Positions 1-7,021 of a DNA stretch of 12,496 bases are shown here, in pieces. A program made the position numbers and the translations under genes. The stretch spans positions 1-12,496 of the forward strand of contig JAGRHE010000074.1 of assembly GCA_020445165.1 (NCBI GenBank). The letters run 5' to 3'. The stretch comes from Gammaproteobacteria bacterium (GTDB lineage Bacteria > Pseudomonadota > Gammaproteobacteria > Chromatiales > Sedimenticolaceae). Numbering within the stretch: the stretch's first letter is position 1; every line of letters begins with the position of its first letter. The notes under the pieces were generated by a model. The model did no database searches, was not told where the DNA came from, and worked only from the letters and a program-made list of their open reading frames with translations.

Positions 1-996
1 GACGATGGTCTGCACCGATCCCTTGCCGAAGGTCTGCTGACCCATGATCACGGCCCGCTTGTGGTCCTGCAACGCGCCGGCGACGATCTCGGATGCCGAG
101 GCAGAGCCCTCATTGACCAGGACCACGATCGGCGCGCCTTCGAGCACGTCATCCGGTGCCGCCTTGAATTTTAGCTGCGAATCCCTGACCCGGCCCTCGG
201 TGTAGACGATGGTGCCGTTGGTCAAAAAGGCGTCGCTGACCGCGACCGCGGCATTCAACACGCCGCCCGGGTTGTTGCGTAGATCGAGCACCAGGCCCTT
301 GAGCGTGCCGCCGGCCTTGCGCTTGAGCCCCCCGATGCCGTTGAGCATGTCTTCCGGGGTGCGCGCCTGGAACTGGGACAGGCGGACGTAACCGAAGCCC
401 GGGTCGAGCATGCGGTGTTTCACGCTGACGGTCTTGATCACGTCGCGTACGACCGTTATCACGACCGGCTTGTCGGTGCCATCACGGACGATAGTCAGGC
501 GCACCTCGGTACCCGGCTTGCCGCGCATCTGCTTGACCGCATCGTCCAGGCTCATGCCCTTCACCGGCTTGTCGTCGAGGCGGATGATCAGGTCGCCGGC
601 AAGCACACCGGCACGCTGCGCCGGCGTGTCATCGATCGGTGCGATGACCTTGACGAACCCGTTCTCCATGCCGACCTCGATGCCGAGGCCACCGAACTCG
701 CCGCTGGTGCCGACCCGCAGGTCGCGATAATCGTCTTCATCCAGGTAGGCCGAATGGGGATCGAGCCCGCTGAGCATGCCTTCGATGGCGTATTTCAGCA
801 GCTTGCGGTCATCGACAGATTCGACATAGTCGTTCTTGATCCGGCCGAACACCTCGGCGAACACGCGCAGCTCTTCCAACGGCAACCCGCTTTCGGGTTC
901 CGCGGTTCGCTCGGCGACCGCAACACGGTCGTAACTCAATACGCCCGCCCCCACCATCAGGACGGCTGCCACAACCGAGTTCAGTTTCTGCTTCAT
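1..996 (-). CDS. ctpA: S41-family C-terminal processing protease (CtpA), 3' end outside window
   Basis: This is a periplasmic serine protease with a Ser/Lys dyad that trims or degrades envelope proteins from their C-terminus. The first 332 codons are present and the frame is open at the window edge. Residues 1-28 form an export signal (MKQKLNSVVAAVLMVGAG...). Residues about 100-185 are a PDZ domain that binds substrate C-termini, with the FGGLGIEVG carboxylate-binding region. The S41 core follows: LDLRNNPGG at 237-245, then GSASASEI, where Ser300 is the likely nucleophile, and FGKGSVQT, where Lys325 is the general base. The 25-residue Ser-Lys spacing matches characterised CtpA/Prc enzymes. 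The ATG has a GAGGAA Shine-Dalgarno about 5 nt upstream. It lies 45 nt after envC and is probably cotranscribed with it. The missing part should be about 90-130 residues. The family assignment is firm; the substrate is unknown. Confidence 0.95.
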   Translation of the reverse strand, partial: MKQKLNSVVAAVLMVGAGVLSYDRVAVAERTAEPESGLPLEELRVFAEVFGRIKNDYVESVDDRKLLKYAIEGMLSGLDPHSAYLDEDDYRDLRVGTSGEFGGLGIEVGMENGFVKVIAPIDDTPAQRAGVLAGDLIIRLDDKPVKGMSLDDAVKQMRGKPGTEVRLTIVRDGTDKPVVITVVRDVIKTVSVKHRMLDPGFGYVRLSQFQARTPEDMLNGIGGLKRKAGGTLKGLVLDLRNNPGGVLNAAVAVSDAFLTNGTIVYTEGRVRDSQLKFKAAPDDVLEGAPIVVLVNEGSASASEIVAGALQDHKRAVIMGQQTFGKGSVQTIV

Positions 997-1041
997 AGGT
1001 TCCTCAACAAAGACCCGCGTTCCGCGTCAGGTGAGCAGGTC

Positions 1042-2226
1042 CTAGCCAACCTTGCGTCCCTGTGGCCGCCGGCACCACTTGGCCGGATCGACCGCCCGGC
1101 CCTGGTGGCGGATACCGAAGTAGACACCGGCCTGGTCCCGGCCGCCACTGCTGCCGACCAGGGCAACCGGTTCGTCCTGCTCGACCCAGTCACCGGCTTC
1201 CTTGAACAGGCTCTGGTTGTGTCCGTAAAGGGTCATGTAGCCGTCACCGTGATCGACGATCAGCAGCAGGCCGAAGCCACGCAACCAATCGGCAAACGCC
1301 ACCCGGCCATGGTGCACCGCGCGCACTTCGCGGCCTTCGGGTGCCGAGATCATAACACCGTCCCAGACCAGGCTTCCGAGGCGTGGCGCACCGAACTGGT
1401 TGACGATGCTGCCGCGCGCCGGCCATGGCAGTCGCCCGCGCAGACTGGCGAAGGCAACCTGCTGCGGATTGCTGACCGGGATATCGGCCAGTGCCTCCTC
1501 GATCCCGCTGATCAGGGTTTCCAGGTCGCGTTCGTCGCTCTGCAGGCGGTCGAGCCGGCGGCTCTGGTTGTTCAGCTCCTGGGTCAGTCCGCTGACGATC
1601 GCGCGCCGCTGGTCCTGCGAACGCTGCATCAGTGCCAGCTCCTCCGACTGGGCCTGGTGCAGGCCGGCCAGCTTCTCTTCTTCGTTGCGGATATGGCGCT
1701 CGGTATCGGCAAGCTGCTGCAGGTGGGTCCGGATCTGCTGCATCTTCTCCGCACGTGCCCGCCCCAGGTAATCGTAGTAGGCCAGGACCCGACTGACCGT
1801 CGTCGGGTCCTGCTGATTGAGCAGGATCTTGAGCCGTTCCTGGCGACCCATGACATAAGCGGCTCGCACCTGGCGCACCAGGGCCGCGCGCTGCTCGGCC
1901 AGTGCCGCGGTCTGCGCGACATGTTCCTCACGCAGACCGTTCAGGCGTTCGCGCTGGCGTTCGAGTCGGCCGTCGATCACCCGCAGCTTGCGTGCCAGGC
2001 GCCCGATCTGCTGCTCGGCGGCCTGCAACTGACTGGAAAGCGCGGTCTTCTCGCCGCTGGTCGACGCCATCTGCGCGCGCAGACCGTTGATGCGCTCGCG
2101 CAAGGCGTCGAGTTTCTCGCGCTGCTCGGCGGCGGCCGTGCCGGCGGCCGACGCGGTCAACGGCAGCAGCATGACCAGGAACAGGAACGCGATTCGTGCC
2201 AGGGCACTCAACGTGGTTTCAGACAT
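1042..2226 (-). CDS. envC: EnvC-type murein hydrolase activator (coiled coil plus degenerate LytM/M23 domain)
   Basis: This 394-residue periplasmic protein should activate septal N-acetylmuramyl-L-alanine amidases during daughter-cell separation. A signal peptide occupies about residues 1-28, ending in LPLTASAA. A long Arg/Glu/Gln-rich coiled coil covers about 30-240, and a LytM domain lies at the C-terminus. The LytM zinc ligands are missing: the usual HxH of the last motif reads GVY (in AGVYFGIRHQG), and the first His/Asp motif reads WDGVMI. E. coli EnvC is degenerate in the same way (YFEIRRQGQAVNP there), so the protein is expected to be an activator and not an endopeptidase. I chose the start at MSETT because the signal peptide begins there; an in-frame ATG 17 codons upstream (2277) would add a stretch unlike an export signal. 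It lies 75 nt after gpmI, and the gpmI-envC-ctpA order is common in gammaproteobacteria. Confidence 0.92.
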   Translation of the reverse strand: MSETTLSALARIAFLFLVMLLPLTASAAGTAAAEQREKLDALRERINGLRAQMASTSGEKTALSSQLQAAEQQIGRLARKLRVIDGRLERQRERLNGLREEHVAQTAALAEQRAALVRQVRAAYVMGRQERLKILLNQQDPTTVSRVLAYYDYLGRARAEKMQQIRTHLQQLADTERHIRNEEEKLAGLHQAQSEELALMQRSQDQRRAIVSGLTQELNNQSRRLDRLQSDERDLETLISGIEEALADIPVSNPQQVAFASLRGRLPWPARGSIVNQFGAPRLGSLVWDGVMISAPEGREVRAVHHGRVAFADWLRGFGLLLIVDHGDGYMTLYGHNQSLFKEAGDWVEQDEPVALVGSSGGRDQAGVYFGIRHQGRAVDPAKWCRRPQGRKVG

Positions 2227-2301
2227 GACCGTTGGCGCCGACCCGAACGGCCGGATGCGCAGTCCGCAGCGCCGCAATCCGGGACGCGCGAGCGGTGGCG
2301 T

Positions 2302-3852
2302 TCATGCCGCGTCGGCGTCGGCCTCGACCAGCAGTGACCGGCCGGTCATGGCTGCGGGCTGGTTCAACCCCATGATCTGCAACAGGGTCGGGGCGATGTC
2401 GCACAGCGAGCCGTTGTCCATCAGTGCCTTTGCGTGCTGGCCGACGTAGATCAGTGGGACCGGGTTGGTAGTATGCGCCGTGTGTGGCTGCTCGGCCTTG
2501 GGATCGATCATCTGCTCGGCATTGCCATGGTCGGCGGTGATCAGCATCTCGCCGCCGACCTCGAGGACCGCCTCGCTGACCCGGCCGAGGCATTCGTCGA
2601 GCACCTCGATGGCACGGGTCGCGGCCTCGTAGTTGCCAGTGTGCCCGACCATGTCGCCGTTGGCGTAGTTGCAGATGATGGTATCGAAGCGACCGCTGCG
2701 GATCGCCTCGACCAGGCGGTCGGTGACCTCGTAGGCGCTCATCTCAGGCTGCAGGTCATAGGTCGCAACCTGTGGCGACGGCACCAGGATGCGCTCTTCG
2801 CCTTCGTTCGGGGCCTCGATTCCGCCGTTGAAGAAGAAGGTGACGTGGGCGTATTTCTCGGTCTCGGCGATACGCAGCTGGTGCAGTCCGAGATTGGCGA
2901 TGAATTCGCCAAACGTGTTCTCCAGCCGCTCGGGTGGATAGGCGACCGGGATGTCGAAATCCTTGTTGTACTCGGTCAGCGAAACGAAGGTCGCCAGCTT
3001 GGGCCTGGCAGCGCGTTCGAAACAGTCGAAGTCCGGCTCGATGAACGGGCGCGTGATCTGACGCGCGCGATCGGACCGGTAGTTCATGTTGATGATCACG
3101 TCGCCGTCGTTGACAGTAATCGGCTCGCCGACACACGAAGCGGCGACGAACTCGTCGGTCTCACCACGTGCGTAGGCGGCCTGCAGCGCCTCGACCGCGC
3201 TGGCGGCGCGATGCTTTGCCTCACCACGCGTGATCAGGTCATAGGCGATCTTGATCCGGTCCCAGCGATGATCCCGGTCCATGGCGTAGTAGCGCCCGAC
3301 GATGGTCGCAATCCGACCGTGGCCCAGTTCAGCGAACACCGCGTCCATGCCCGCCAGCGAGGGCTCGGCACTCTTAGGCGGCATATCGCGGCCATCCAGG
3401 AAGGCGTGCAGGTACACCTTTTTGGCACCGCGTTCGACCGCCAGCCTGGCCATCGCGTGGATGTGGTCCTCGTGGCTGTGCACCCCACCGGGCGACAGCA
3501 GGCCGAGGATGTGGACCGCGCTGTCGTTGGCGATCGCGGTATCCACGGCATCGGTCAGGGTGCGGTTCGAGAAGAAGGACCCGGTACGGATCGAACGCCC
3601 GATGCGGGTGAACTCCTGGTAAACCACGCGCCCTGCGCCCAGGTTGAGATGGCCCACCTCGGAATTGCCCATCTGGCCACCGGGAAGCCCCACCGCCGAG
3701 CCTGATGTGCAGATCGAGGTGTGTGGGTAGTCGGCCCACAGCCGGTCCCAGACCGGCTTTTTCGCGGCTGCGATTGCATTGTGGTCGGTGTTGTCGCTCA
3801 TGCCCCACCCATCGAGGATGAGGAGCACTGCAGGGCGTACCTTGTTGCTCAT
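2302..3852 (-). CDS. gpmI: 2,3-bisphosphoglycerate-independent phosphoglycerate mutase
   Basis: This cytosolic glycolytic and gluconeogenic enzyme interconverts 3- and 2-phosphoglycerate using two Mn ions and a phosphoserine intermediate. The 516-residue length is normal for the family (about 510-515). LILDGWG at residues 11-17 supplies the first metal-binding Asp. [15 protein letters not shown] contains the catalytic Ser64. [19 protein letters not shown] and YRSDRARQ are the substrate-binding segments, and the ADHGNAEQM and [10 protein letters not shown] motifs near the C-terminus supply the remaining Mn ligands. All key residues are intact. The start [11 protein letters not shown] fits family N-termini, although its Shine-Dalgarno (GGTAAG) is weak. 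It is the first gene of the minus-strand unit with envC and ctpA and is divergent from the ArsR-type regulator. Confidence 0.98.
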   Translation of the reverse strand: MSNKVRPAVLLILDGWGMSDNTDHNAIAAAKKPVWDRLWADYPHTSICTSGSAVGLPGGQMGNSEVGHLNLGAGRVVYQEFTRIGRSIRTGSFFSNRTLTDAVDTAIANDSAVHILGLLSPGGVHSHEDHIHAMARLAVERGAKKVYLHAFLDGRDMPPKSAEPSLAGMDAVFAELGHGRIATIVGRYYAMDRDHRWDRIKIAYDLITRGEAKHRAASAVEALQAAYARGETDEFVAASCVGEPITVNDGDVIINMNYRSDRARQITRPFIEPDFDCFERAARPKLATFVSLTEYNKDFDIPVAYPPERLENTFGEFIANLGLHQLRIAETEKYAHVTFFFNGGIEAPNEGEERILVPSPQVATYDLQPEMSAYEVTDRLVEAIRSGRFDTIICNYANGDMVGHTGNYEAATRAIEVLDECLGRVSEAVLEVGGEMLITADHGNAEQMIDPKAEQPHTAHTTNPVPLIYVGQHAKALMDNGSLCDIAPTLLQIMGLNQPAAMTGRSLLVEADADAA

Positions 3853-4028
3853 CAGTGTGTCTTACCGGCCAGCCGCTCGAGTCTGGAACCGATCTATCAA
3901 CCCCATGTAAACTATGGAAAAACTACCCGCTGCTGAGGGATCTGGCGGACGCCGGACCGGCCGCTCTATTGAAGCATTTTCACGCCGCCAGTGCCAGCCG
4001 GGCGCCCCTGCCGGTGCCTGTCATAAAA

Positions 4029-4038
4029 GAAAATTTTC
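4029..4038. promoter_or_regulatory. Perfect 10-bp palindrome GAAAATTTTC, possible operator
   Basis: GAAAATTTTC is a perfect palindrome within the AT-rich part of the divergent region, about 107 nt upstream of the regulator's GTG. A regulator-binding role is inference. Short AT-rich palindromes also occur by chance. Confidence 0.25.
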
Positions 4039-4093
4039 CGCGAATTGAAGAAACATGCTCGCTGTGCAGTGCAAAATACTGTTCCAATGTGCG

Positions 4094-4105
4094 TCTATTA
4101 TTAGA
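4094..4105 (+). promoter_or_regulatory. Dyad TCTA-TTAT-TAGA overlapping a candidate -10 box (TATTAT)
   Basis: TATTAT at 4096-4101 matches the sigma-70 -10 consensus in five of six positions and is centred in a TCTA/TAGA inverted repeat, 40-50 nt before the GTG start. No good -35 box is seen at 16-18 nt upstream. ArsR-family repressors typically bind AT-rich dyads that overlap the promoter, so this is a plausible self-operator, but the evidence is weak. Confidence 0.3.
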
Positions 4106-4131
4106 TTAGAGGCTAGTAAATAGCCCACCTT

Positions 4132-4137
4132 AGGAGG
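4132..4137 (+). promoter_or_regulatory. Strong Shine-Dalgarno AGGAGG deciding a GTG start
   Basis: AGGAGG lies 7 nt before the GTG at 4145. It fixes the start there; the in-frame ATG at 4175 has no ribosome-binding site. Confidence 0.8.
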
Positions 4138-4144
4138 AGTATCT

Positions 4145-4501
4145 GTGAATCTTCACGAGAAGAAAGTAGTTTCCATGCACGACGAATTCGATCAAGAACT
4201 CGCCCTACTCGAGGGCGATGAAGACATAGACCGCGCATCCCGCTCACTCAAGGCCATGTCGCACCCGCTGCGGCTCAAAATCCTGTGCACCCTGGGTGAC
4301 CAGGAGGTGAGCGTGCAGGATATCGTCGACCAGGTGGGCACCTCGCAAAGCAACATTTCCCAGCATCTTGCGATCCTGCGCGATAAGGGTATCCTCACGT
4401 CCCGCAAAGACGCCAACAGGGTGTTCTACCGGGTGAGCGACAACCGGACCCTGCGGCTGATCTGCATGATGCGCGAAGTGTTCTGCAGCCACGAGCACTG
4501 A
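4145..4501 (+). CDS. ArsR-family repressor with a SqrR/BigR-like cysteine pair
   Basis: This is a 118-residue winged helix-turn-helix repressor. The ArsR signature is clear: KAMSHPLRLKIL (37-47), the recognition helix TSQSNISQHLAIL (66-78), and a wing around DANRVFYRV. The alpha-3 metal motif of true ArsR (ELCVCDL) reads EVSVQDIV here, with no cysteine, so an arsenic or antimony sensor of that type is unlikely. Cys48 (KILC) and Cys114 (EVFC) are 66 residues apart. From memory, the persulfide sensors SqrR (C41/C107) and BigR have the same spacing and the same structural positions. A third cysteine, Cys107, is also present, and the protein ends CSHEH. The next gene is a rhodanese, a sulfane-sulfur carrier. 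I infer sensing of persulfide or polysulfide and control of itself and the rhodanese, possibly reading into secB-gpsA. A metal sensor using the C-terminal Cys/His residues is the main alternative. Confidence 0.88.
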   Translation: MNLHEKKVVSMHDEFDQELALLEGDEDIDRASRSLKAMSHPLRLKILCTLGDQEVSVQDIVDQVGTSQSNISQHLAILRDKGILTSRKDANRVFYRVSDNRTLRLICMMREVFCSHEH

Positions 4502-4541
4502 TCGCCACCTCGGCGGGCGCATCGAACGACTGGATTTCACG

Positions 4542-4563
4542 CGGGCGGCCTATTGGCTGCCCG
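4542..4563 (+). other. Hairpin between the ArsR-type gene and the rhodanese gene
   Basis: CGGGCGGCC and GGCTGCCCG can form a 9-bp stem (one G-T pair) around a TATT loop. No T run follows, so it is not a standard intrinsic terminator. It lies in the 97-nt spacer and could limit readthrough or protect the downstream message. Confidence 0.4.
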
Positions 4564-4598
4564 TTCATCGCGTGCAGCGCATTCGGTAGCCTTCGCAT

Positions 4599-5024
4599 AT
4601 GGAACAACTGTTGGAATTCGCCGGCAACCACACCCTGTTGCTGGTCGCTTTCTTCATCGTACTCTCCGCCCTGTTGTGGAACATCGTCAGTGATCCGAGC
4701 GGTAAGAATGCGGTCGATCCACTCGGCGCGACCGCGATGATCAATCACGAAGATGCGGTGATCCTGGATGTGCGGTCGATGGCCGAGTTCAAGGACGGCC
4801 ACATCGTCAACGCCGTCAATATCCCGCTCAACGGCCTGGGCAACTCGATCAAGCAGCTGGAAAAATACCGCGATCGCCCGATCGTGGCCGTTTGCCGGTC
4901 CGGATCACGCTCCGGGGCGGCCTGTTCGCAGCTGCGCAAAGCCGGGTTCGAGAACGTCAAGAACCTGCGCGGCGGCATGCTGGCCTGGGAGAACGCCAAC
5001 CTGCCGGTCAAAAAGCGCCGGTAG
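4599..5024 (+). CDS. yibN: Membrane-anchored single-domain rhodanese (YibN-like)
   Basis: This 141-residue protein has one N-terminal membrane helix (about residues 12-30, HTLLLVAFFIVLSALLW) followed by one rhodanese domain (about 42-135). Rhodaneses carry sulfane sulfur on a loop cysteine. Here the loop is CRSGSRSG with Cys99, preceded by ILDVRSMAEFKDGHI and followed by NLRGGMLAW, all typical. With the helix first, the domain probably faces the cytoplasm, as the Arg/Lys-rich C-terminus also suggests. The length and the place upstream of secB match E. coli yibN. The ATG has only a poor Shine-Dalgarno. Cys109 is a second cysteine of unknown role. It is cotranscribed with secB (71 nt downstream) and probably with the ArsR-type regulator. 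Confidence 0.9.
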   Translation: MEQLLEFAGNHTLLLVAFFIVLSALLWNIVSDPSGKNAVDPLGATAMINHEDAVILDVRSMAEFKDGHIVNAVNIPLNGLGNSIKQLEKYRDRPIVAVCRSGSRSGAACSQLRKAGFENVKNLRGGMLAWENANLPVKKRR

Positions 5025-5095
5025 ATCCACTTACCAGGCCACTGCGCAGAACCCGCAGCGCCTGATGATCCACAGAACACCGCAGGAGTAAGGCC

Positions 5096-5563
5096 GTGAC
5101 CGAAGCCCAGGAACGCCAGTTCGGCATTCAACGAATCTACATCAAGGACATCTCGTTCGAATCGCCGAATGCGCCCAACATCTTCACCCAGAACTGGACG
5201 CCGCAGATCAATGTCGGCCTGGCCACCGAGGTCACTGATGTCGGCAATGGCAGCAAGGAACTGGCACTCAAGGTGACGGTCAACGCCAAGCACGAGGGCA
5301 AGACCGTGTTCCTGGTCGAAGTGGTCCAGGCCGGCGTGTTCACGGTGCAGGGCTTCAGCGACGAGGAAACCGACCAGGTAATGCGCATCGGCGCCGCCAA
5401 CGTCATCTTCCCGTATGCCCGGGAAACGGTTTCCGACCTGGTCGCGCGCGGCAGCTTCCCGCAGTTCATGCTGCAGCCGGTCAATTTCGAGGCGTTGTAC
5501 GCCCAGCAGCAACAGCAGGCCGCCCAGGCGGCCGCTGGCGGCAAAAGCGATAGCACGCACTGA
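5096..5563 (+). CDS. secB: Protein-export chaperone SecB
   Basis: SecB is a cytosolic tetrameric chaperone that keeps preproteins unfolded and passes them to SecA. The 155-residue length is typical. Family hallmarks are FGIQRIYIKDISFESPNAP near the N-terminus, FTQNWTPQINVGL, the FLVEVVQAGVF strand, and the helical end with FPYARETVSDLVARGSFP and LQPVNFEALY. The C-terminal tail is Gln/Ala-rich, as is common. The start is GTG at 5096, with AGGAG 7 nt upstream. The stop is followed after 7 nt by gpsA, so the two are translated from one message. grxC, usual before secB in E. coli, is missing. Confidence 0.97.
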   Translation: MTEAQERQFGIQRIYIKDISFESPNAPNIFTQNWTPQINVGLATEVTDVGNGSKELALKVTVNAKHEGKTVFLVEVVQAGVFTVQGFSDEETDQVMRIGAANVIFPYARETVSDLVARGSFPQFMLQPVNFEALYAQQQQQAAQAAAGGKSDSTH

Positions 5564-5570
5564 TTCGCCG

Positions 5571-6566
5571 ATGGCCGACAGCAGCCTGGCTGTGCTCGGC
5601 GCCGGCTCCTGGGGCACCGCGCTGGCGATCCAACTGGCCCGCAACGGTGCCCGGGTATTGCTTTGGGGGCATGTACCGGAAGAGGTCGCGGCAATCGCGC
5701 GCAACCGTGAGAACCGCCAGTTCCTGCCCGGTATCAAGCTGCCCGACTCGCTGACGCCGGAGTCGAACCTCGCCACTGCACTGCACGGCGCCGATCAGAT
5801 TCTGGTCGTGGTGCCCAGCCACGCCTTTGCCAGTGTATGCGGCCAGATCGCCGCGATCCGCCCCGGGCTGCGCACCCTGAGTTGGGCCACCAAGGGCTAC
5901 GACCCCGGCAGCGGACGCCTGCTCAGCCAGGTGGCCGCCGACGTGTTTCCGGATTGTGATCTGGCCGTCATCTCCGGACCGACTTTCGCCAGCGAGGTCG
6001 CGCGCGGACTGCCGACCGCGATCACCGTCGCGTCCAACGATCCCGGGCATGCCGACCGCGTCGCCGGCTACCTGCACGGCGAGAATTTCCGCGCCTATAC
6101 CAGCGACGACCTGATCGGCGTTCAGGTCGGTGGCGCAAGCAAGAACGTGATGGCGATCGCGGCCGGCATCTCCGATGGCCTGGGCTTCGGTGCCAACGCG
6201 CGCGCCGCGCTGATCACCCGCGGCCTGCACGAGATCACCCGACTCGGTCTGTGCCTGGGCGGACGCCCGGAAACCTTCATGGGCCTGGCCGGTCTCGGCG
6301 ACCTGGCGTTGACCTGTACCGACAACCAGTCACGCAACCGGCGCATGGGACTGGCCCTGGCGCGCGGGCTAGACATCGCCGCAGCGCGTGCCGAGATCGG
6401 CCAGGAGGTCGAGGGCGTCGGTACCGCACGCGAGGTTCGCAGCATCGCGCAGCGCTGTGGGGTCGAGATGCCGATCACCGAACAGACCTACCGTGTGCTC
6501 TACGAGGGGCTGGACCCGTCAGAAGCGGTCCGCAACCTGCTCGGACGCGAGGCAAAGTCCGAGTAG
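5571..6566 (+). CDS. gpsA: NAD(P)-dependent glycerol-3-phosphate dehydrogenase
   Basis: GpsA reduces dihydroxyacetone phosphate to sn-glycerol-3-phosphate for phospholipid synthesis. The 331 residues match the family length of about 330-340. The Rossmann motif GAGSWGTALA lies at residues 10-19. VVVPSHAF, WATKGYDP and ISGPTFASEVARGLPTA follow in the usual order. GGASKNVMAIAAGISDGLGFG carries the catalytic lysine, and MGLAGLGDLALTCT and SRNRRMG complete the substrate-binding domain. All expected motifs are intact. The ATG at 5571 starts directly at the Rossmann fold, 7 nt after secB. The gene converges on the hemerythrin gene with only 11 nt between the stop codons. Confidence 0.97.
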   Translation: MADSSLAVLGAGSWGTALAIQLARNGARVLLWGHVPEEVAAIARNRENRQFLPGIKLPDSLTPESNLATALHGADQILVVVPSHAFASVCGQIAAIRPGLRTLSWATKGYDPGSGRLLSQVAADVFPDCDLAVISGPTFASEVARGLPTAITVASNDPGHADRVAGYLHGENFRAYTSDDLIGVQVGGASKNVMAIAAGISDGLGFGANARAALITRGLHEITRLGLCLGGRPETFMGLAGLGDLALTCTDNQSRNRRMGLALARGLDIAAARAEIGQEVEGVGTAREVRSIAQRCGVEMPITEQTYRVLYEGLDPSEAVRNLLGREAKSE

Positions 6567-6567
6567 T

Positions 6568-6584
6568 CGACTGTCGTTCAGTCG
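6568..6584. other. Hairpin at the gpsA/hemerythrin convergence
   Basis: CGACTG and CAGTCG form a perfect 6-bp stem with a 5-nt loop exactly between the two convergent genes, overlapping the hemerythrin stop codon. There is no T run on either strand. A weak two-way terminator or 3'-end stabiliser is possible. Confidence 0.35.
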
Positions 6585-7021
6585 CCGGCTTTGCGCCGCG
6601 CGAGGATGAACGCGGCAAGTTTCTGATCGGTACCGAGAATGTGCTCGCGGATCCAGCTGACCAGGTAGTCGACCAGATCGCCCGTGTTGACCGGGTGATG
6701 GTTCTCCAACGCTTCCTGCACTGCAACCACCCGGGCCGCGAAACCGCGGTGACGTTCGACGTGCAGCGACGCAGCCTCGGCATCATCGCCGGAATAGCCG
6801 TACCTGCGCATCATTTCCTCTTCGGTCCGGAAATGGTAGATCGCGTAACTGAGCAGTTCCTGTACCAGGTGCCGGACCTGTGCCGGCGTCGGTTCGCCGG
6901 CCAAGGCGCCAGCGGCCTCATTGGTGAGGTCGATCAACACACGGTGCTGCCGGTCGATCTCGTCGACCCCGGTGATGAATGCCGTGTCAAACGCCAGTAC
7001 CGGCTGCTGTGCATGGTCCAT
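6578..7021 (-). CDS. Bacteriohemerythrin (di-iron O2-binding protein)
   Basis: This 147-residue four-helix protein binds O2 (or NO) at a di-iron site. All seven ligands are visible in the classic pattern: His26 (GVDEIDRQH), His63 and Glu67 (YHFRTEEEM), His87 and His91 (HVERHRGF), His127 and Asp132 (IREHILGTD). There is no signal peptide, so it should be cytosolic. The start codon lies inside the end of the upstream GGDEF-EAL gene (35-nt overlap) and has a strong AAGGAGA site within that gene, which indicates translational coupling. Stand-alone hemerythrins are known as oxygen carriers or sensors. Coupled to a diguanylate cyclase, it may feed oxygen status into c-di-GMP signalling, which is inference. 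The C-terminus is short and basic. Confidence 0.94.
   Translation of the reverse strand: MDHAQQPVLAFDTAFITGVDEIDRQHRVLIDLTNEAAGALAGEPTPAQVRHLVQELLSYAIYHFRTEEEMMRRYGYSGDDAEAASLHVERHRGFAARVVAVQEALENHHPVNTGDLVDYLVSWIREHILGTDQKLAAFILARRKAGD

Larger units (their letters stand above)
3853..4144. promoter_or_regulatory. Divergent intergenic region between gpmI and the ArsR-type regulator
   Basis: These 292 bp must hold the promoters of both gpmI (minus) and the arsR-like gene (plus). The half next to the regulator (about 4021-4125) is clearly AT-richer than the rest of the window and contains two short dyads, listed separately. An open frame of 84 codons at 3855-4109 is not credible as a gene: it has no Shine-Dalgarno and its composition is unconvincing. 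No tRNA or clear terminator is seen. Confidence 0.6.

Noticed and set aside
415..2337. 640-codon open frame on the plus strand
   Set aside because: It lies fully antisense to ctpA and envC, whose family motifs are unambiguous. Its protein is low-information and resembles no family. Long antisense frames are common in high-GC DNA.
2434..3705. 423-codon open frame on the plus strand
   Set aside because: Antisense to gpmI, which is complete and has all catalytic motifs.
3855..4109. 84-codon frame in the gpmI/arsR intergenic region
   Set aside because: No ribosome-binding site, overlaps the region that must hold both divergent promoters, and has no recognisable protein features.
4745..5776. 343-codon open frame on the minus strand
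   Set aside because: Antisense to the rhodanese, secB and gpsA genes.
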